This document shows, piece after piece, positions 1 to 12,364 of a stretch of 64,000 nucleotides of DNA. The stretch covers positions 372,001 through 436,000 of the forward strand of contig JAPTHN010000153.1 in the NCBI GenBank assembly GCA_026936325.1, in the 5' to 3' direction. The notes beneath the pieces are model-generated. The model was not told the origin of the DNA, made no database searches, and worked only from the letters and a program-made list of their open reading frames with translations. Numbering within the stretch: the stretch's first letter is position 1; every line of letters begins with the position of its first letter. The stretch comes from Platynereis dumerilii. Taxonomy: Eukaryota; Annelida; Polychaeta; Phyllodocida; Nereididae. Both the position numbers and the translations under genes were made by a program.

Positions 1-1125
1 TATTTTCAAAATGGCCACCAATATTCAAGATGGCCGTCTGACACCAAATCGGATTTACCTATATTTTAGCTTCTTTTTCTTAAATATTTTTTAAAATTCA
101 TACTTCAAATGGTTCAAGCTGGATGTGAGTGGTTGGCTAATATACTATAGATTGTTTGTATTCTACCATTTTGTGAAGACAACAATGATTTAATTGCATT
201 ACTCTCCCTTTTATAGAGGTTTGAAGTTGGACTGGACATCCAATTTTTGTGGGAAAAGCGGCTGAAAATGGATCTGGGATTTTCAACTAATTCCTTGGGT
301 CCAGTTGTGCTGCTTCATTGATCTCCCCCAATATTTAGTCAGGTTTCTTTGTACCAAATTGTTGCAAATTTAGTATTGATTGCATTTCTGCTTGTTACCA
401 AGTTGACAAAACACCTGAAAGATGCCCAAATATTCAGAAATTGCTGAAATGTTGAAAAAATTATTTAAAAAAAAAGTATGCTGTAAAATATTTTAATTCT
501 GCCCTGACCTTAAAATTTGACCAAATATCATGATTTTTTTAAGGATGGAAGATAGAATTATTCAACAACAGATGATGGAACAAACTTATTTCTTTTTCAA
601 AATGGCCACTAATATTCAAGATGGCCGCCTGATACCAAATCGGATTTACCTATATTTTAGCTTCTTTTTCTTAAATAATTTTTTTAATTCATACTTCAAA
701 TGGTTCAAGCTGGAAGTGAGTCGTTGGCTAATATAGATTGGTTGTATTCTACCATTTTGTGAAGACAAAAATGATTTAATTGCAGTACTTTCCCTTTTAT
801 AGGGGGTTAAAGTTGGACAGGACATCCAATTTTGTGTGAAAAGCGGCTGAAAATGGATCTGGGATTTTCATATAATTCCTTGGGTCCAGTTGTGCTGCTT
901 CTTTGGCCTCAACCCTCTCCCCCCGTATTTAGTCAGGTTTCTTCATACTAAATTGTTGCAAACTTAGTATAGATTTTACTTCTTCATATTACAAAGTTGA
1001 AAAAATACCTGAATGATGCTCAAATTTAAAAAAGAAATGGAGAAATGTTGAAAATAAAAGGAATTTTTCACATTTTAAAATTTAACTCTTGACCTGAAAA
1101 ATTGTCTGGCGTCTTGATTTTTTCA
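1..1125 (+). repeat. Tandem array of ~590-bp units (left, inverted partner of 10335-12215)
   Basis: Two consecutive diverged copies are visible, for example the passage around 'TTAGTCAGGTTTCTT' recurs at about 335 and 930, giving a period of about 590 bp. The array continues off the left edge of the window. The same unit recurs in reverse orientation at 10335-12215. Each unit carries a pair of AAAATGGC / CAAGATGGC motifs. No coding capacity was recognised; short open frames here are chance. Confidence 0.85.
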
Positions 1126-1335
1126 GGTCAGCAATGTACATGGCCAATCAGAACAACAATGTAGAAGGACAATCAGAATAACAGAAGATCGGGGATTCAA
1201 AGGCCATTAATAAGATATGCATAAGACCTATTGCCCTTGATGCCCCAGATAAATACCCAGCTCTCAGATTTATGTGTCAAAAAATTATGAAATATGAAAT
1301 AACTTTCTGGGAACTGGATAGTTATATTGGTCATA

Positions 1336-1821
1336 CAGTGCCGCCCGTAAGTAAGTGAAACGAATGATATTGTGCCATTGCATCAATGCTAAACACGCTC
1401 AACCAAACTGCTTGTAGAGGCATGAATTCTCATCCAATGAGAGGAAAACTTATTGGGTCATAAAGGCAGATATGTGAGGCATGTGGGATAAAATAGCAGC
1501 CAATTTCCTTTGCTGAAGTCGGAGTTAGGTATCGGTCAAAGTCTTTGATAAGTAAGTGAAACACAGGCCCTATGTTAAAACATAGGGAAGGGTGGTTCAC
1601 TTACTTATCAAAGACTTTGACCCATACCTAACTCCGACTACAGCGAAGAAAATGGGCTGCTAGTTTTATCCCACATGCCTCACACATCGGTCTTTATGAC
1701 CCACTTTGTTTCCCTTTCATCAGATGAGAATTCATGCCTCCACAAGCAGTTTGGCTGAGGGTGTTTAGCATTGATGCAATGGCACAATGTCATGCGTTTC
1801 ACTTACTTACAGGCGGCACTG
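1336..1821. mobile_element. Foldback (near-palindromic) MITE, TA target duplication
   Basis: The left half reads as the reverse complement of the right half for about 230 bp per arm. The ends are CAGTGCCGCC... and ...GGCGGCACTG. Both ends abut a TA dinucleotide (1334-1335 and 1822-1823), as expected of Tc1/mariner-type insertion. A short spacer near 1570-1590 separates the arms and itself contains a small palindrome. There is no transposase, so the element is non-autonomous. The terminal CAGTG resembles many Tc1-like ends, which is suggestive rather than diagnostic. Confidence 0.88.
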
Positions 1822-1866
1822 TAGAAGGTCAATCAGTATATGAAAATTAAATGGCCATCAATACGA

Positions 1867-3609
1867 TATGCATTACAGCCCTTGATGTAGACCCAAAAGC
1901 TGCTGCGAACAGCCGTCAGTTGCCCCATTAAGGCCATCAACTGAAACTAGCTCTTAATTTCTGCAGCCATATCCCAGCCAGCTGTTTGCACTGCAGTGAT
2001 ATTAAAGGTAGCAGTGAAGTCAATTGCAGAACAAGCCTGATCAGGTAATTGTGCTTCTTGCGATCCTGGAGGTTACATGTATGTCTCTCTCTCAGTTGAA
2101 TTATTAGTAGCAATTAAGGAGCAATGCTTGGCATAGGCGTATTTCGGGTAGGGGCGGGGGGCTGCCTGGCATCACAGGCAGTGTTCACATGATTTGCCCG
2201 TATTCTGTTATATTATACCAAGGTGTATTGCTCAAGCTCCCCCTATGGGAAAATGACAGTCGTCGTGTGCGGTCATATTTGCAGAAGTTGCCATAAATAG
2301 TATTCTTGGGATATCCCATGGCCACCAGGCCTGTTTTGTGGTGGCTGGGAAACAGGCTATAGTATGCTCACCAAAGGGCAGTCTGAGGTTCCAATTTAAT
2401 CAAGAGATGGCTCTGTGGTCTCCTAAATTCTGATTGGCTGTCAAAGGGAATTCCCTTGTGATGTATGCTGATATGGGTGCACACATAGGTAAGATTGGCC
2501 AAACAAGTTTTAATGCGAGTCTAAATGCAGTGTAGTGGGTGAATATCATCTCTAAGTGTAGCTGAGAGACTATTATCTCACAGAACCAACAAGAATGTTG
2601 TGAAACGCTGCTCCTTGAGCAATTTTAATCAATTTGCTATATTTGCACTCCACCTGGCGGCACTAGAGCCATACACTTTCCTCTCTATCTCTAGAACTGC
2701 TAAGCCATTGTGATCATTCCGCCTGTGCTGGCATCAGGGCAAGTGGCCCATCATTGCAAATCCTGACCAATATCAAGGCAGATCCACTGCCCTGGTTACA
2801 TCCATTACATGTTAAAATTTTAGGGCAAAATAGTGACAGTCCCCGCAGGATGGCGGTCCTTACGCATATGACGCTTGGGTAGTAAAGTAGTTTAAAGGAC
2901 GAGGGTTTGGAGGCTACAAAAACCGACCAGTTGCCAATTAATGAGATATTCCATATAAGGAAATAGTAGCAATAAAGTCTTGATTGCTCAAGAGAGCTGA
3001 TTGGTTTCCTGGAAATGGTCTCAGCCAATTGGAAGAGGGGAACAAATTGCATAATTCTTTCAATGATATACTTCAACTTCAGAGCTCTATAGACCATTGA
3101 TATTTTAGGGGTCATAAAAGTTATCTTAATTCCGACCAATCATGTTGAAAGATGACCTGTCAGTCAAAGTTATGATCCGTAATAGTAACATATTTTCCTT
3201 AATTTCTTAAGAAATATGAACTTTGAAGCACCAGAAATAGCACTAACTGCGCAAAATTATATAATAAAACGAAATATATGGAAATTGTTTAAATTGATGG
3301 AAAAGAAGAACTTTCTCTTTCAGTCAATGTGAGAGGTCCATTAATCTCAAGGTGCCTCTTGCAACAGGAAGAGGACTTTCCACAGCCAGAGTTTGCTTAG
3401 GGGGTCTATTATATTACTTCATGGCACAGGGGCCCTGCACTACTGTCATGTGCTAAACTTGACTTGGCTGTGTCAGTTTTTCTGACAACATGGTCACTTC
3501 CATGGCTTTTGAGTAGTGTGGATGGGCCACTGTCAGTGGCTGGGGCCTGGGTGTTGATTATCTGTTCTATCAGTTGATCTGTATTCAGGGCTGTAGGCTG
3601 GGCTGAATC
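1867..3609. other. Intergenic repeat-derived DNA, no gene seen
   Basis: No open frame here resembles a known protein or has a convincing exon context. The part just after the foldback (about 1823-1910) resembles the part before it (about 1150-1240), with shared pieces such as GATATGCAT and CCTTGATG. This suggests an older local duplication. The minus-strand open stretch at 2714-3139 has no recognisable domain and is treated as chance. Confidence 0.5.
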
Positions 3610-5924
3610 CAGGGTGCCCACTCCTCCTATATTTCCTATAATTCCTATATTTTTTAAGGCCTCCTATAATTTCCTATATTTTGGAAAAATTCCTATAAAT
3701 TCCTATATTTTTCAAGTTTTCAAGATATTTCGCACGTATATGCACATTTTTGTCTGTGATACAAAGTTTAAGCGTCTTTTTCCCCTAGATGTATGAATTT
3801 TTAAACGCGTTTTTGTCCGCGACATGACGTTTTTGGCTTATTGTGGAAGCAATCCCGCAATTTGCCCATGGTTTCGCTGTCAAATTTTTCCTATATTGTC
3901 TTATTAATATAGACGAAAACCTCATTCTCTAAACTATTGTCAAAATACCGTTACTGATATGTATGACATGAAAATCTAAAAATACCTAAAAAATAACTAT
4001 GCTGTGAGTATCAAATAAACAACTCTCATGAAAATCTATGATTGCATTAATTTTTAAAAAATTATTTTTTGCATTTTTTCCATGTTTTAACCCCAAAATT
4101 AGTCTTTTTTGAATGTTACTGGTTCTAGGTTGTCACATGTCTCAGACTAAAGCTCACATTTTTCTCTATAAAATGTTTAAAATTAAAATTGGTATGCGTG
4201 CATCACACTCTGGCCTTTGCACTGTTGGATGGAAAAACCACATTACATGGTTTTCAAGCCATTTACGCCAGTTTTTCCGTGTGTTACTGCATTTGCAAAA
4301 TTAATGTCAACTCCAGAACTTTTAACATGTTTGGAGTCCTAGTATCAAAACAATTTAGTGAAAACTAACAATTCTTTCACATTGTCAGCTTACCATCCTT
4401 ATAGCAGTAGATTATCTTCCTGTTTATTATTTTTTATTATTTTATTTCAATGCAAATCGCTAAAAACTTTTCACCACATCTTGAGTATTTTTATTAAGCA
4501 TCAACTCCGGAACCACTGCCAGAGGGTGAAAATATGTCTTGATTTCTTTTTTTTTTGGCTACCAAGTCCGTTTTGAGTACAACTTGTGAACTGAACACTT
4601 TTTATTCTATCAGTTGCTTCCATTTTTCTGATTTTACATGAAACATACAAATTTGTCAACTCCAGAACTGTCAACTCCGGCACCAAATTGAAGAATTCCG
4701 GAGTTGACGCATAATCTTGCAGGACTTTACATTATCGGGTTAAATATATACTTAAACAATAATAATCAATTCAGATTCCACAAATTTTGTTGGCATCGAT
4801 GAGAAAATGCTTGTATTTTGCAACTTTAGCGATTTGTTTATAATTTTTCATCTTCCATTTTTGATTAAATATATGAAGTTCTTTTGGTGCCGGAGTTGAC
4901 AATTGACTGATATATGTTAGACAAAAATGTTCAGGAGAAATGATGATTCCGCAACAAAATATATATTTCAGATACCATTAGCAAAGGAATATGTATAAAA
5001 TTATCACTGTACCAAAATTGGCTTATAACCCTTCTTAAAACATTGAAAATAAACGCTGAAAAGTGCTAAATGGTAAAAAATGCTGATAACAAAATTTTCA
5101 GCTAAAAAAAATATACCAAAATAAATAAAATTTGAATAATGATGAATTGAAAGAAACATTTGCTATCAAACAATGAGAATGGTGATTTTATATCATCAGT
5201 TTTATACTTCTTTTGGTGCAATTTTAATACTTAAACTAAAGTAAAATTTCTTTAGAACAAATGTCAACTCCAGAACCATTCCTTTATCAACTTAATGCTG
5301 CTTGTAGGAAATATTGGCCAAAATTACTAGTTTTTTTGGTGCAATATATTTAATTGTACAACTTCACAAGGCTATTAGAGTGTTTTTTAACATATAATTA
5401 TTTTTTAATACAATACTGATGTATTTAAGAATAAATATTTGATTCAGAGTTGATAAAATGTCAACTCCGGCACTTTGTGTCAAATCAGAAAGTTGTTTTT
5501 TGTAAAATAACTGTATTATTCCTTGGTTATTCATTTAAAATGTACACCATACCAAGAAAAGCATCCAGTTTATCCTCTTTTAAGTACCTCAATTATTTTA
5601 TGGTAATCATGACCCATTTTACATGTGTTGAAATGTCTCAATGTCAACTCCAGAACCGTTAAATTTTTTATAATATTAAAAATGATATAAAATCAGTAAA
5701 AATGATTCAGATTTTTGGCCAGTCATTTAGTAACTCTCTATAGAACCTTATCTAGCAATACATTTAATTACTGAAGACAAAAAATACAATTTTTATTTAT
5801 TAAATGCAGAGCATCCATTTTGACAATAATTTAGAGAATGACCCCTTAGATATTTTCCTATATTTCACGGTAAAAAATTCCTATATTCCTATAATATTTT
5901 GTGCGATGTTCGGTGGGCACCCTG
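3610..5924. mobile_element. Non-autonomous TIR DNA transposon (CAGGGTGCCCAC ends)
   Basis: The left terminus CAGGGTGCCCAC and right terminus GTGGGCACCCTG form a perfect 12-bp inverted repeat. The 6-bp direct repeat TGAATC flanks both sides (3604-3609 and 5925-5930). Clusters of 'TTCCTATA' repeats lie just inside both ends (3625-3720 and 5855-5905), all in the same orientation. No transposase frame was found. The CAGGG-type ends recall hAT elements, but a 6-bp duplication does not fit the usual 8 bp, so the superfamily is left open. The centre carries the motif set listed at 4306-5656. Confidence 0.8.
4306..5656. repeat. Nine dispersed copies of a 14-bp motif, GTCAACTCCRGMAC
   Basis: Copies were read at 4306, 4500 (first base differs), 4655, 4670, 5263, 5460 and 5643 on the plus strand, and at about 4697 (partial) and 4887 in reverse. 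They come in two flavours, CTCCAGAAC and CTCCGGCAC/CTCCGGAAC. The outermost parts (about 4113 and 5656) look like weak inverted ends of a separate element nested in the 3610-5924 transposon. Such motif sets are most simply read as transposase-binding sites. Confidence 0.75.
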
Positions 5925-7918
5925 TGAATCTTATCCGGAGGCACGCGGACCTCCTATGCCGTACTTTTAATGCACCTTTATTGGCCAAATTCTAGTGGAA
6001 GGGGGGCAGTTGTCCAGTCCACAAGGGGTCCTCCAGGTGCCCAAATGCATCCATCTCTAACACCAGGTGCTTGGGCTTAGAGCTGCTGTGCATGAAAAAA
6101 TTGCTCCCATAGGTAATGCCGGATAGATATTGTATTATTTATACCTCTGCCCACAGGAGCGCTTGTGACAAGGTGTGAAATTCTCAAATTAGAATATTTT
6201 TGCTGTCTATGGCTATCATAATGGATCAATAAGTCTCTCTTTCAGTTTGAATTATCAAATTCTTGTCTTTAGTGGAATAATTTGGTACCGTAATATGGGG
6301 TGAATCGGGACACTGGGGTGAATCGGGACAGAACAGGGATACATTTTATTTACCAAATAAACACCAACTTCTACTTCCCTTAGAAATTTGATTTTCGGTA
6401 CATTTATAGTACACATACAAGCGCATAATGTGATAAAATTTTGTATTTCTAACTGCAGGCAGTGAGGAGCTGCGGCACCTTAAACCTGGCACTGTAGAAA
6501 TGATTTTTTTCAAGCTGGTCAAAACTTTGCTTGCATCATATAAAGTATAAATTCTGGAGTTGCCAAACTTGCAGCAAACTTTAAAATCAGCCTAATGTAG
6601 TTTAAGAGGACCATAATTAAAGATTTGATATGGGATAGTGAAGGTTTGGTGCCAGGTTCAGATCCAGGCCATGGCAAAGTTCAAGGATACTAACCAAAAC
6701 TAGATTTCATATCGCGAAGCGGAATGAAAGGAGGTGGCCATTCAACTTGGATGGCAGAACATGTATAATGGTCGTTATCTATATTCATGAATTCATGTTA
6801 AAAATGCTAACTGATGTGTTTGGTCTGCATCTTTTTGTTCTATAGCATTTGGCCTGCATGTTGGTCTACATGGACAACATGACTATAGTAGTTTTGGTCT
6901 GCATTCTAATTTGAAATGGACAAATTAGTATATATATGAATAGAAAAATGAATTATTTCAGACCTCTATATAGGCCTAAGAAGTGTCAGCTAGTCTGACC
7001 TTGCAGTAAATTTATATTGTGATCATGAAATGAAAGGGTGCCTTTTGTGTTCATTTGGCCTGCATCTTTTAAACACTAATCTATATGTCATCCAATTGAA
7101 TATGTCATCCAATTGAATACATCTCCCTGAGGCCTAAATTAATACGTGAAAGTTGCTTTGTTGCTCAAGAACTTGAGAAAGGTGAGAGACTTGGAGAGAT
7201 GTTCACTCTCAGTAATTGGCATCAGACTGTAATAAGCTAAATTGCACTTCGAGTGTCAGAGTGCAACAGGGATTAAAGGAAGTGTCATGAATTAATTATG
7301 AGTAAATGCAATGAAAGACACCTCCAATTGGATGACATTCTGAATTACAGTCCACACTTACAATGCTTAGCTTTGCTTGGAGTTGCCTGAGACTGATCGT
7401 CCGCATTTTACGGCTGTATGTCCCGCATTTTACGGCCGTATGCATGGCCCGCATTTTAGGTTGACCTCTCCCAGCGCGAAATTGAAAGATTTTAGTCGAT
7501 CTGCAGAGTCCTTTTCTCAGAAAACAAGGGAATTTGGAAGCAAGAATACTCAAGTAAGCAAAGCAAGGACAACATCGTGAGTACCCTCATGTAAAGCTTA
7601 ATAAGATAAAAGGCCAATGCCGACACTTTGTTATGGTTAAATTGGCCCCAGAAACCCCAAAAACAAAACAAAAGTTGAATCCTCCAAAACCTGCATTTTG
7701 ACAACTCGCACGGAAACAAACGGAGGTGTAGCCACCTCCGAATAACCATGCTCATTTTCATTTGAGTGTACTCCCGTGGCTGTTTGATGAATATTATTGA
7801 ACTTGGCATAATTTACAATGGATTTAGTCCAGAATTATCAATTAATAGAAAAATTTACATAAAACTAAATTTTTTATTAGTTTTCTGTCATTTATCACAT
7901 TTTTTAAAATATGCATAT

Positions 7919-9941
7919 GGGTCAAGCCACAAAGGTGCTGCTCCAAAGCTGAAAACAGCTGTCAAAAAGTAATCTTGTAATTTTGATACGGAATTGTGAA
8001 ATACATGCTCTGCAAACATGTACCCATACTAAAAATATGATAACAAAGGCTTAAACCTTCCACTTTTTTAGGAATAGCCTTGCCAATGGGAAATTGAAAA
8101 AACGTAACATTTTCACATTTTTACATATTTAACTTTCCAGGTGCCTATTATCTTCAAAATTAAATGCTTAGAAAAAAATATAACACCACTGGGTCACCTT
8201 ATAAGTGTTTTGAAAGCTCCCCATACACACATATTTAATATTCTAATGATTCAAAATTTTAAAAACGTAACAGGACAATTAGAGTGTAGCTGTAGAAATA
8301 ATGATGAGATGTTAACTCTTCAGTTACTTATTACACATAGAACGTACATAGGTATTTTCTATGCAATTTTTGTAGGTACAACTACCTTTTTATAGCCACT
8401 ACAAAGAATTCAAAATTCAAACCAAACATACAGTAACAGGACAGTAACAGGACAGTAATTAACTGTGCAGTAACAGGACAGTAACAGGACAGCAACAGGA
8501 CAGTAACAGGACACATTCGGATGTCTTTAAAACCGGGAGGCTGAAGAATTTTAATAATTCAGCCATGCAATGGTTCAAAATATGTACCATGTGCCTTATG
8601 CAATCTATATCTGAGTTATATTTCTTATTTTTCGTATCATTGCCGACCAATTGAATGAAAGTACTAAACAGTAACAGGACATCCGTGTAACAGGACGAGT
8701 AACAGGACATACATGTATGGGTAACAGGACATGTAACAGGACAGGCATGTATTAATGGTTGCCTGTGAGCAGTTAACCATAGTGGAAATGTGTATCTGTG
8801 TTTCTAGCATCTGTATGAAGCATTACAGTCAAGTACCCCTAATTGGTTGTAGTTTGACAGGACAGAAATTGCTGTTGTCCTGTTACTGTCCTGTTACTGT
8901 GTTTTAGTGTGTTTTAATACAAAATACTCCATCAAATATTGCCAACCTTTTCAAGAGTTACTTTACAATCGAGCTGCAATCTAACAAATCTGTTAGGTAC
9001 AATTTAGTTTAAAGTTTCTTAAGTCATAGGGTTACTGTAACACCCATCAAAGTTGTTAAAATGCTTTGTGACTGTTAAAAACATAACAGGACATGTCCTT
9101 GTTACCTTAAACAAACAGGACAAAAAGTGGCTGTCCTGTTACATTTTTGGCTTTTCAGGGGCGTAACATGAGAGTAACAAGGACAAAAAAGGACAAATGC
9201 CCCTTTATCTTCATGCCCTGGCCTTAGTTGTCGTTCCCCATACTTACAAATTGGCATATTTCTTATTCCATCATTCTTCTGCACTCTTGTGAAATAAAAA
9301 CTATCATAACAGTCTTTCAAAATGTAAAAGGACAGGGGTAGAATTTTGGGCGTGTAACAGGGACACATAAGGACATTGTGCAAAATCTGTTTTTTTCCTA
9401 TTTCTGCTTCCAAATATCCTCAAAACTGGATTGTATCCTGTAAGCATCAATTAGGCCGACATATGTACACTGTTTTGAGTTAAATATTACTGTAAAATAA
9501 AAAGTTATCACAATCTAATGGCGAGTAACGAAAAACAGTAAAAAATGTTACTCTGGAAGATTTACTTATATCTCATCAAATAAGAGGTTCCGAGGAGTTC
9601 ACTGTGCATGAAAAAAAAGTTCAAGACATGGGTTATCATTTTAAACTTTAAAAATGGACAAAGAAAGAATTTCCTTCAGCTAGTAAAGTCATCTTTAGGC
9701 CATGTCATGCCACAAACGCCAAAAAACGTCATTTTTGGCCTGTTTTCAGGACTAAAAAGTGGTACAGCTTCTTTATTTTGTGTGGTATTCACCTCAAATT
9801 TTCACACAATTTATTCTAATATGTATAGTTCAGTATGGCATTCATTGAGATTGCCTCAATTAAATTCCCTTCTAGCCAGCGACCTCTGAACTTAGAGGAC
9901 ATGTTTTACAGCTCAGAAGCAGCACCTTTATGGCTTGACCC
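7919..9941. mobile_element. Nested TIR element, 2.0 kb (GGGTCAAGCC ends)
   Basis: The left end GGGTCAAGCCACAAAGG and the reverse complement of the right end agree over about 25 bp with few differences. The 4-bp direct repeat ATAT flanks it (7915-7918 and 9942-9945). It lies wholly inside the 6288-10289 element, so it is the younger insertion. It is filled with GTAACAGGAC motifs on both strands. No protein-coding frame is credible, so it is non-autonomous. Confidence 0.8.
8433..9368. repeat. Many copies of GTAACAGGAC, clustered and dispersed on both strands
   Basis: A tight cluster (8433-8515) repeats CAGTAACAGGA. Further copies lie at about 8670-8740, in reverse at about 8877-8900, and near 9085-9142 and 9350-9365 (partly degenerate). 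The motif is confined to the 7919-9941 element, like the private motifs of the elements at 4306-5656 and 28484-29436. Confidence 0.8.
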
Positions 9942-10334
9942 ATATTATCAATGAAATTAATTTCAGATTTTCCTCAAAATAATTTTATTGCATGTAGAAT
10001 ATGTTTTCTAATGTTTATTCACAAGTAGCAATCACTCAAAGAAGGTAGGGAGTGTTAATTGTGGAGATAATGGAGTGTCCCGATTCACCCCAAAGTATGG
10101 GGTGAATTGGGACAGTGGTTTTCTGGGCCTGGAGCATTGGGATTTTAAGATATCATATCAAGCTCCAAGGGATAGTTAGACCCTGTGGTCAGACACAATT
10201 TGACACTAAATTTTGATTTCTAGATCGATTTTTGACCATACTATGACAGAAAAACCGCCAATTCTGTCCCAATTCACCCCATATTACGGTAATCTACTGC
10301 CTAAATAATCAGGACATTTGGACAATTTGCAAGA

Positions 10335-12215
10335 TCACGGCTGCATTCTACATATTTTTTGGAGGAAAATGTGAAAAAAACTAATATTTTTTTCAACATT
10401 TCAGCAATTTCTGAATATTTGAGCATCTTTCGGGTATTTTGTCAACTTGGTAACAAGCAGAAATGCAATCTATGTTAAATTTGCAACAATTTGGTACAAA
10501 GAAACCTGACTAAATATTGGGGGAGATCAATGAAGCAACACAACTGGGCCCAAGTAATTAGATGAAAATCACAGATCCGTTTACAGCAACTTTTCACACC
10601 AAATTGGATGTCGGGGCCAACTTTAACCCCCTATAAAATGGAAAATTATGACATCTAAATCATTTCTGTCTTCACAAAATGGTAGAATACAACCAATCCA
10701 CATCAGCCAACCACTCACTTCCAGCTTGAAACCATTTGAAATATGAATTTTAGAAAATACTTAAAAAAAAGATATAGGTAAATCCGATTTGTTGCATCAT
10801 CTGTTGTAGAATACTTTGATCTTCTATCCTTGAAAAAAGCATGATATTTGTAAAATTTTTAAGGTCAGGGCAGAATTTAAATCGTTTTTGGAGCAAAATA
10901 TGACAAATAAATAAAAATTTTCAACATTTCGGCAATTTCTGAATATTTGAGCATCTTTCAGGTGTTTTGTCAACTTGGTAACAAGCAGAAATGCAATCAA
11001 TACTAAATTTGCAACAATTTGGTACAAAGAAACCTGACTAAATATTTGGGGAGATCAATGAAGCAGCACAACTGGACCCAAGGAATTAGTTGAAAATCCA
11101 AAATCCATTTTCAGCTGCTTTTCCCACAAAATTGGATGTCCAGTCCAACTTCAAACCTCTATAAAAGGGAAAGTACTGCAATTAAATCATTTTTGTCTTC
11201 ACAAAATGGTAGAATACAACCAATCTATATTAGCCAACCACTCACATCCAGCTTGAACCATTTGAAGTATGAATTAAAAAAATATTTAAGAAAAAGAAGC
11301 TGAAATATAGGTAAATCCGATTTGGTGTCAGACGGCCATCTTGAATATTGGTGGCCATTTTGAAAATAAAAACAAATTTGTTCCATCATCTGTTGCAGGA
11401 TACTTTGATCTTCTATCCTTGAAAAAATCATGATATTTGGACAATTTTTAAGGTCAGGGCAGAATTTAAACAGTTTTTGGAGCAAAATATGAAAAAAAAA
11501 TCATTTTTTTCGACACTTCGGCAATTTCTGAATATATGAGCATCTTTCAGGTATTTTGTCAACTTGGTAACAAGCAGAAATACAATCTATGTTAAATTTG
11601 CAACAATTTGGTACAAAGAAACCTGACTAAATATTTTGGGAGACCAATGAAGCAGCACAACTGGGCCCAAGTAATTAGATGAAAATCCCAGATCCATTTA
11701 CAGCGACTTCTCACACAAAATTGCATGTCGGAGCCAACTTTAACCCCCTATAAAATGTAAAGTATGGCAGTTAAATCATTTCTGTCTTCATAAAATGGTA
11801 AAATACAATATATTGATGGTAGCCCACCACTTCCTTCCAGTTTGAAACCATTTGATATATTAATAAAAAAAATATTTTGGAAAAATAGCTAAAATGGAGA
11901 AAAATCATATTTGTTATCAGGCGGCCATCTTTAATTTTGGTGGCCATCTTGAAGTTAGGCAGAAATTAGTTCTTTTATTTTTTGAAGAATACTTTAGTGA
12001 TGATCCTCTGAAAAAATCATGATATTCGGACAATTTTTAAGGTCAGGGCGGAATTTTAAATATTTTTAGGAGCAAAATATAAAAAAAATTAATTTTTTCA
12101 ACGTTTGTCCCATTTTTTAAAATTTGAGTATGTTTCAGGTATTTTGCCAACTTGGTAACAGGCAGAAATAGAATCTATACTAAATTTGCTACAATTTGGT
12201 ACCATGAAACCTGGC
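10335..12215 (-). repeat. Tandem array of ~590-bp units (right, inverted)
   Basis: This is the same unit as 1-1125 in reverse orientation. The anchor 'AATTTGGTAC' recurs at about 10488, 11016, 11605 and 12194, so spacings are about 528, 589 and 589 bp. Copies are diverged at the level of scattered substitutions and small indels. Together with 1-1125 it brackets about 9 kb of nested transposons. Whether this is one element with array-type long inverted ends or an inverted satellite cannot be settled here. Confidence 0.85.
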
Positions 12216-12364
12216 TAAACAGGGGGGGGGGTCAACAAAATCCTAGATTTTGGCCCTCATGTGAGGGACTATTAATAGTCCTGGGTCTGATAATAGTGGG
12301 AAATGAGCATGGACCTTTTTTATTCATCTAAAAGAGGTTTTTCAAAGTTGTCCAGACAAAAACA

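Larger units (their letters stand above)
6288..10289. mobile_element. Composite ~4.0-kb TIR element (CCGTAATATGGGGTGAAT ends, TA duplication)
   Basis: The left end CCGTAATATGGGGTGAAT and the right end in reverse complement match over about 25 bp. Both ends are bordered by TA (6286-6287 and 10290-10291). The core motif GGGGTGAATCGGGACA occurs twice at the left end, and again near 10076 (reversed), 10097 and 10264 (reversed). No transposase was recognised. Much of the length is owed to the second element at 7919-9941. The TA duplication points to the Tc1/mariner group or a relative. Confidence 0.82.

Noticed and set aside
2714-3139. 141-residue minus-strand open frame
   Set aside because: No domain, splice context or conserved pattern; lies in repeat-derived DNA.
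8433-8520. CRISPR or simple microsatellite reading of the GTAACAGGAC cluster
   Set aside because: Copies are also dispersed and inverted across a TIR element, so they are element motifs.
1-12215. Polinton or other large virus-like element between the inverted arrays
   Set aside because: No polymerase, integrase or capsid-type coding was seen; the interior consists of small non-coding transposons.
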